A stretch of 5,460 nt of DNA from Chloroflexia bacterium (lineage in GTDB: Bacteria; Chloroflexota; Chloroflexia; Thermomicrobiales; UBA6265). The stretch is taken from positions 1-5,460 of the forward strand of contig JACCYK010000228.1 of assembly GCA_013696525.1 (NCBI GenBank), in the 5' to 3' direction. Position numbers and translations under genes: made by a program. The notes beneath the pieces are model-generated. The model saw nothing but the letters and a program-made list of their open reading frames with translations. It made no database searches and was not told the origin of the DNA. Below are positions 1 through 2,601 of this stretch, in pieces (the first letter of the stretch is position 1; each line of letters opens with the position of its first letter).

Positions 1-1
1 G

Positions 2-115
2 TCGGGGCAAACCACACGCTATACGCTTCGCCGCGCCGAGCATGAAGGCAGCGCCGAAGAGCCGGTCGTCGACTCAGAAGAGGACTTAGTTCTGCATGGC
101 AACGCCAACTCCTGA
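2..115 (+). CDS. C-terminal tail of an unidentified protein (5' end outside window)
   Basis: The frame beginning at base 2 is open from the left edge to a TGA at 113-115 and gives 37 residues. The tail begins SGQTTRYTLRRAEHEG and continues as an acidic stretch ending in LHGNANS. The short basic 'TTRYTLRR' piece followed by an acidic tail looks like a natural C-terminus, and 'G-x-T-x-Y-x-L' resembles the last strand of some winged-helix domains, but that is too little to name a family. Its stop overlaps an ATG at 96-98 that could be the original start of the next gene, a common arrangement for co-transcribed genes. The call rests on an open frame of modest length at a window edge, so it could be chance. 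Confidence 0.35.
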   Translation, partial: SGQTTRYTLRRAEHEGSAEEPVVDSEEDLVLHGNANS

Positions 116-148
116 CCCAGAGCCAACAGGAGCGCGGCCGGAGAAGGC

Positions 149-706
149 TTGGCCGACGAGGCCGCCTCGCCGACCATCGAGGCAGAATTGATTAGGATCG
201 ATCCGCCGTTGTCAGACGATCGCTCCTTCCTCGAACCTAACGAGGAAGGAGCTATTTTTCGCATCTGGACGCGGGCAAGCTTCTCAGGCCCGTTGCCGCC
301 GCCAAGTATGCTAGAGGACTACAACAAAGCCCACCCCGGAGCCAGCGATATCATCATCGAATTGGCTCGAACTGAACTCAATATGGCGGTCGCGGAGCAG
401 CGGCATCGGCACGACTTGGAATCCAAGGAGAGCAACGCCTACATCGAACTTGCCCGGCGCGGCTAGCACTATGCGGCCGCAATCGCGGGAAGCTGCATCG
501 TGCTCGGGGCTGTCGTTATGGTGTTTGGCATGCTAACCAACCAGGCCGGGATCGCGGTCACCGGGGCCGGGCTCATCTTGGGAGTCGTCGTTGCCCTAAC
601 GGTGGTGTTTGTCACTGGCCGTGAAAGCCAAGCCAAGGCTCAGGCAGACACCGGGCGAAGTCCGCGAGACACTACTCCTTCCGGTGACGGGCAACCAACG
701 TCGTAG
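149..706 (+). pseudogene. DUF2335-family membrane protein, interrupted by an in-frame TAG
   Basis: I recognise the DUF2335 family (small bacterial membrane proteins of unknown function). The hallmark block is FSGPLPPP at residues 45-52, then LEDY (55-58), HPG (62-64), the charged helix EQRHRHDLE (83-91) and ARRG (102-105). The family normally continues 'RRGQ' straight into two membrane helices. Here a TAG (464-466) follows RRG, and the same frame then runs on without a shift: HYAAAIAGSCIVLGAVVMVF, about residues 107-126, covering most of helix 1, a short turn around NQAG, helix 2 at about 134-156, and a hydrophilic tail to a TAG at 704-706. The composite is 185 residues including the interrupting codon, a normal family length. 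The start chosen is TTG at 149, with GGAG (140-143) five bases upstream; no in-frame ATG exists after the TGA at 113. An ATG at 96 in another frame gives a plausible Pro/Thr-rich N-terminus and would need one frameshift. A CAG to TAG change at the Gln is the simplest explanation; sequencing error or amber readthrough are alternatives. The family call is fairly sure; function is unknown. Confidence 0.72.
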
Positions 707-880
707 GACCGCCGTGACCCGTCCGCTTGATTAGTAGAATACCCCTAATTGAAGTGCAGGTGGACGTAAGGGTCTCCGGTTTCGCGCGGGAGCGCGAGCC
801 GGCGGCGTTTCTTTATCCCAGAGGCAACCCCGTGGCAGACGCCCTGGAAGTGGTCATACGGGCGGTTGCCGGCAGCGAGC
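707..880. other. Region between convergent genes; small hairpin, no clear terminator
   Basis: This stretch separates the DUF2335 remnant (+) from the S8 protease (-), whose 3' ends face each other. It contains a perfect 6-bp stem with a GGGA loop (TCGCGC at 782-787, GCGCGA at 792-797). There is also a 5-bp inverted repeat, ATTAG (730-734) and CTAAT (745-749). Neither is followed by a convincing T-run directly after the stem, so I do not call a Rho-independent terminator. The minus strand carries a coding-like tail, listed separately. Confidence 0.4.
745..879 (-). pseudogene. Coding-like C-terminal relic ending in PYVHLHFN
   Basis: On the minus strand, just after the S8 protease stop and in a different frame, a 44-codon stretch is open to a TAG at 747-745. 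It includes the run KKRRRLALPRETGDPYVHLH, then FN and the stop. It has no start codon in its own frame. An ATG in a neighbouring frame (857-855) would give MTTSRASATGLPLG before a TAA at 815-813, so one frameshift near 815 would join the two into a short protein. The basic segment followed by an aromatic/His-rich terminus looks like real protein rather than random GC-rich translation, but I cannot assign a family. It may be a gene remnant, part of a dispersed intergenic element, or chance. Confidence 0.3.
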
Positions 881-2158
881 CTACGGCGTTACCCCGTCGA
901 GCCACAGCACCGGCTCGTCCGAGCGGCCTTGGCCACCGCTGAGGAGGCCGCCGTCGGGGTCGTCTTGCGGCACCGACGCCTTGTTCAGCAGCCAGATGCG
1001 GGCATTGTTCGGGCTGGCTTCCGGGTTGGCCGCGAAATAGAGGGCCAGGGCGCCGGCGACATGGGGCGCGGCCTGGCTCGTCCCAGTGGAGAGCACGGTG
1101 CCGCCCCGGCGCCGGGTGGACCGAATGCAGACCCCCGGCGCCGCGATGTCGACGACCTGCCCAAAGTTGCTAAACGAGGCATAGGTGTCGTCTCGCTCCC
1201 GGCCGCATCTGTCGCCCTCACCGCCTGGCTTGCCATCGCTGTCGGCGTAGGCCGAGACCGTGATCACCTCGGGGAAATTCGCCGGGATAAAGTTGGCCGC
1301 GTCCTCGCCCTGGTTGCCGGAGGCCACCACCACCGCGATGCCGACATCGACGACCCGGCAGACCGCCCGGTGGAAGGCGTCATTGGCGCAGGTGCTGATG
1401 TCGCCACGATCACCCAGGCTCATGTTCACCACGTTGATGACGCCGCGGTTCCGGTACACCCAGTCCAGGCCGCACACCACCGAGGAGACCGAGCCGACCC
1501 CGTCCGCGTTGAGGACCTTGACCGCGTGCAACCGGACGCCGGGCGCCACCCCCACCACACCGTAGGAGTTGTCCCGCGCCCCGACCGTGCCGGCGATGTG
1601 GGTGCCATGACCGTTGCCATCTTTCGTCGCTTTACCCGAACCGATACAGTTCTTGCCATTGCGCACATTCAAGTCGCGCGCCTTCCGGTTGCTCGTCTGG
1701 CCGTCCGGCGCCTGCTTGCGCTGGATGCCGGTGTCCAGCACCGCGACATCGGCATTGACCACATCCGGCACCGGATCGGCCCAGGCATCCTTGGCCCGGA
1801 TCCGGCGCACCCCGGTCGGGTTCACCTGGCGCGTCGCTTCGAGCGGCGCGTCCGGCGAAATGAGCTCCACCAGGGATGACCGGCTCGCCGCCGCCACCGT
1901 CGCCGCCGGCAGCCGCCCCGCGAACCCGCTGAAGACATCCCGATAGATGTAGGTCGGTTCGACCCCGAGCTCCCGCGCCGCCGCCACCGGATCCACCCCA
2001 TCCCGCAGCACAACAATGACCTCGTCACTGGCGACGATCCGCGTCGCCGGCGCCGCCACGACCGCCCCCCCGCTCCCGATCGGCAGCAGCTCCACGAGCA
2101 GGACAAAAACTCCACAAAGGAGAACGAGACGCGACATCATTGACCGATCGTTCCCCAC
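881..2158 (-). CDS. Secreted subtilisin-like serine protease (peptidase family S8) with I9-type propeptide
   Basis: A 425-residue secreted endopeptidase precursor. Residues about 1-37 form a signal peptide: basic start with Arg10, hydrophobic core LVLLCGVFVLLVELL, small-residue end near AVVAAPA. Residues about 45-105 resemble the inhibitor I9 propeptide (DEVIVVLRDG, then VFSGFAGRLP), which assists folding and is removed in active enzyme. The catalytic domain spans about 110-395: Asp142 in VAVLDTGI, His184 in GNGHGTHIAG, oxyanion Asn282 in VVVASGNQG, and nucleophile Ser361 in GTSQAAPHVAG, where Gln replaces the more common Met. All key residues are present, so the enzyme should be active. Six Cys lie in the mature region (171, 229, 257, 267, 318, 344), enough for three disulfides and fitting an extracellular enzyme. 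A charged insertion at about 306-325 precedes the SFSNFG strand. The GTG start at 2158 is preferred because GGAAGGAAAG lies 7 bases upstream; ATG at 2140 (residue 7) is a workable alternative that keeps the signal peptide. TAG stop at 883-881. Substrate unknown; the codirectional surface-protein gene upstream is a possible but unproven target. Confidence 0.95.
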   Translation of the reverse strand: MGNDRSMMSRLVLLCGVFVLLVELLPIGSGGAVVAAPATRIVASDEVIVVLRDGVDPVAAARELGVEPTYIYRDVFSGFAGRLPAATVAAASRSSLVELISPDAPLEATRQVNPTGVRRIRAKDAWADPVPDVVNADVAVLDTGIQRKQAPDGQTSNRKARDLNVRNGKNCIGSGKATKDGNGHGTHIAGTVGARDNSYGVVGVAPGVRLHAVKVLNADGVGSVSSVVCGLDWVYRNRGVINVVNMSLGDRGDISTCANDAFHRAVCRVVDVGIAVVVASGNQGEDAANFIPANFPEVITVSAYADSDGKPGGEGDRCGRERDDTYASFSNFGQVVDIAAPGVCIRSTRRRGGTVLSTGTSQAAPHVAGALALYFAANPEASPNNARIWLLNKASVPQDDPDGGLLSGGQGRSDEPVLWLDGVTP

Positions 2159-2165
2159 GCTGCTG

Positions 2166-2175
2166 CTTTCCTTCC
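2166..2175 (-). promoter_or_regulatory. Ribosome binding site of the S8 protease
   Basis: The minus strand reads GGAAGGAAAG, followed by seven bases and then the GTG at 2158. AAGGA is a good match to the anti-Shine-Dalgarno pairing region, with about 10 bases from its end to the start codon. It decides in favour of GTG at 2158; the ATG at 2140 has only a weaker GGGGAA ten bases ahead. Confidence 0.55.
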
Positions 2176-2188
2176 GACAATATGCTCG

Positions 2189-2217
2189 ACGATCATCGTG
2201 AGCCCGAATGCCTCACG
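2189..2217. promoter_or_regulatory. Overlapping palindromes in the S8 protease leader
   Basis: ACGATCATCGT (2189-2199) is a perfect 11-base odd palindrome. Overlapping it, CGTGAG (2197-2202) pairs with CTCACG (2212-2217) across a 9-base loop. Both lie 30-60 bases ahead of the protease start on the minus strand, where an operator or a leader-RNA hairpin could sit. The two structures share CGT and so could be mutually exclusive. No regulator family is recognised, and short palindromes arise by chance in GC-rich DNA. Confidence 0.25.
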
Positions 2218-2224
2218 GCGACGT

Positions 2225-2251
2225 AACCGGTTCGGGCGCCCATTGCGCAAT
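2225..2251. promoter_or_regulatory. Two short perfect palindromes upstream of the S8 protease
   Basis: AACCGGTT (2225-2232) and ATTGCGCAAT (2242-2251) are perfect palindromes spaced about 18 bases centre to centre, roughly 70-90 bases ahead of the protease start. This is a plausible place for a transcription factor site. I could not find convincing -35 and -10 boxes; CATATT on the minus strand near 2180 is only a weak -10 candidate. Confidence 0.22.
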
Positions 2252-2276
2252 TGTGGTTGTCGAGCCTTGCAATCAG

Positions 2277-2354
2277 CCGGCTTCAGCCGGGGCACCCGCT
2301 GGGTCTTGTGGCTTCAGCGCGGGGGTTCAGCCCCGCGCTTGGCAGCGGGCCCGC
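2277..2354. repeat. GC-rich nested inverted-repeat cluster, REP-like
   Basis: Four inverted elements are packed together. CCGGC-TTCA-GCCGG (2277-2290) is a small hairpin. AGCGCGGGG (2316-2324) pairs perfectly with CCCCGCGCT (2331-2339) over a 6-base loop. That hairpin is enclosed by an outer pair, CCCGCTG (2295-2301) and CAGCGGG (2343-2349). The palindrome GCGGGCCCGC covers 2345-2354. The hexamer TTCAGC recurs at 2282, 2313 and 2326. The nested symmetry and the repeated TTCAGC resemble short interspersed palindromic repeats found between genes in many bacteria; whether this one is multicopy cannot be seen in one window. Confidence 0.45.
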
Positions 2355-2430
2355 GGCTCCGTCATGGACCAGCCCGGCGAATATCCTCGGCTAAGCATAG
2401 GCGGAACCGTCGCCACTTGCCGAATGAGCA

Positions 2431-2466
2431 GTGAGTCCCCGGCTACAAAAGGCGCCGGGGACTCAC
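2431..2466 (-). terminator. Perfect 13-bp hairpin right after the repeat-protein gene
   Basis: GTGAGTCCCCGGC (2431-2443) and GCCGGGGACTCAC (2454-2466) are perfectly complementary across a 10-base loop that contains CTTTTG when read on the minus strand. The stem starts six bases after the TAA (2475-2473) of the repeat-protein gene. Its position and stability suggest transcript termination or 3'-end protection. The expected U-run after the stem is missing (minus strand continues TGCTCATTCG), so it is not a canonical Rho-independent terminator. Confidence 0.55.
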
Positions 2467-2472
2467 GTTTGA

Positions 2473-2601
2473 TTACGGCGCGAAGAACTGGCGGTACGCC
2501 GCGTAGGCCGCGAAGCCAAGCCCCGGCCAAACCACCCGTGGCGCCAGCGCCAACAAGCCATCCGGCGCCGGCAGGCCGGCCAGCGGCCCGGCCCCCGTGT
2601 T
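2473..2601 (-). other. C-terminal sorting-signal-like region of the repeat protein
   Basis: Residues 952-995 read PPNTGAGPLAGL, then PDGLLALAPRVVWPGLGF, then AAYAAYRQFFAP. The order motif, hydrophobic stretch, short tail with Arg is that of a sortase substrate, with Pro in place of the Leu of LPXTG. The hydrophobic part is interrupted by Arg and two Pro, and the last residues are not strongly basic, so anchoring may be weak or lost. PPNTG also occurs in the R6/R7 linker, which cautions against reading the motif alone as a sorting signal. Confidence 0.4.

Noticed and set aside
500..706. Independent small two-helix membrane protein starting at GTG 500
   Set aside because: The frame is continuous with the codons directly after the TAG at 464-466, and a start at 500 would cut off half of the first membrane helix; better explained as the second half of the DUF2335 gene.
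727..942. Plus-strand open frame of 71 codons overlapping the protease 3' end
   Set aside because: It is the antisense of the minus-strand PYVHLHFN tail and of the protease end; no ribosome binding site or domain.
866..1879. Long plus-strand open frame (337 codons) opposite the S8 protease
   Set aside because: It is antisense to a gene with intact catalytic motifs; its translation is rich in Arg, His, Asp and Val typical of a mirror frame of GC-rich coding DNA, with no recognisable domain.
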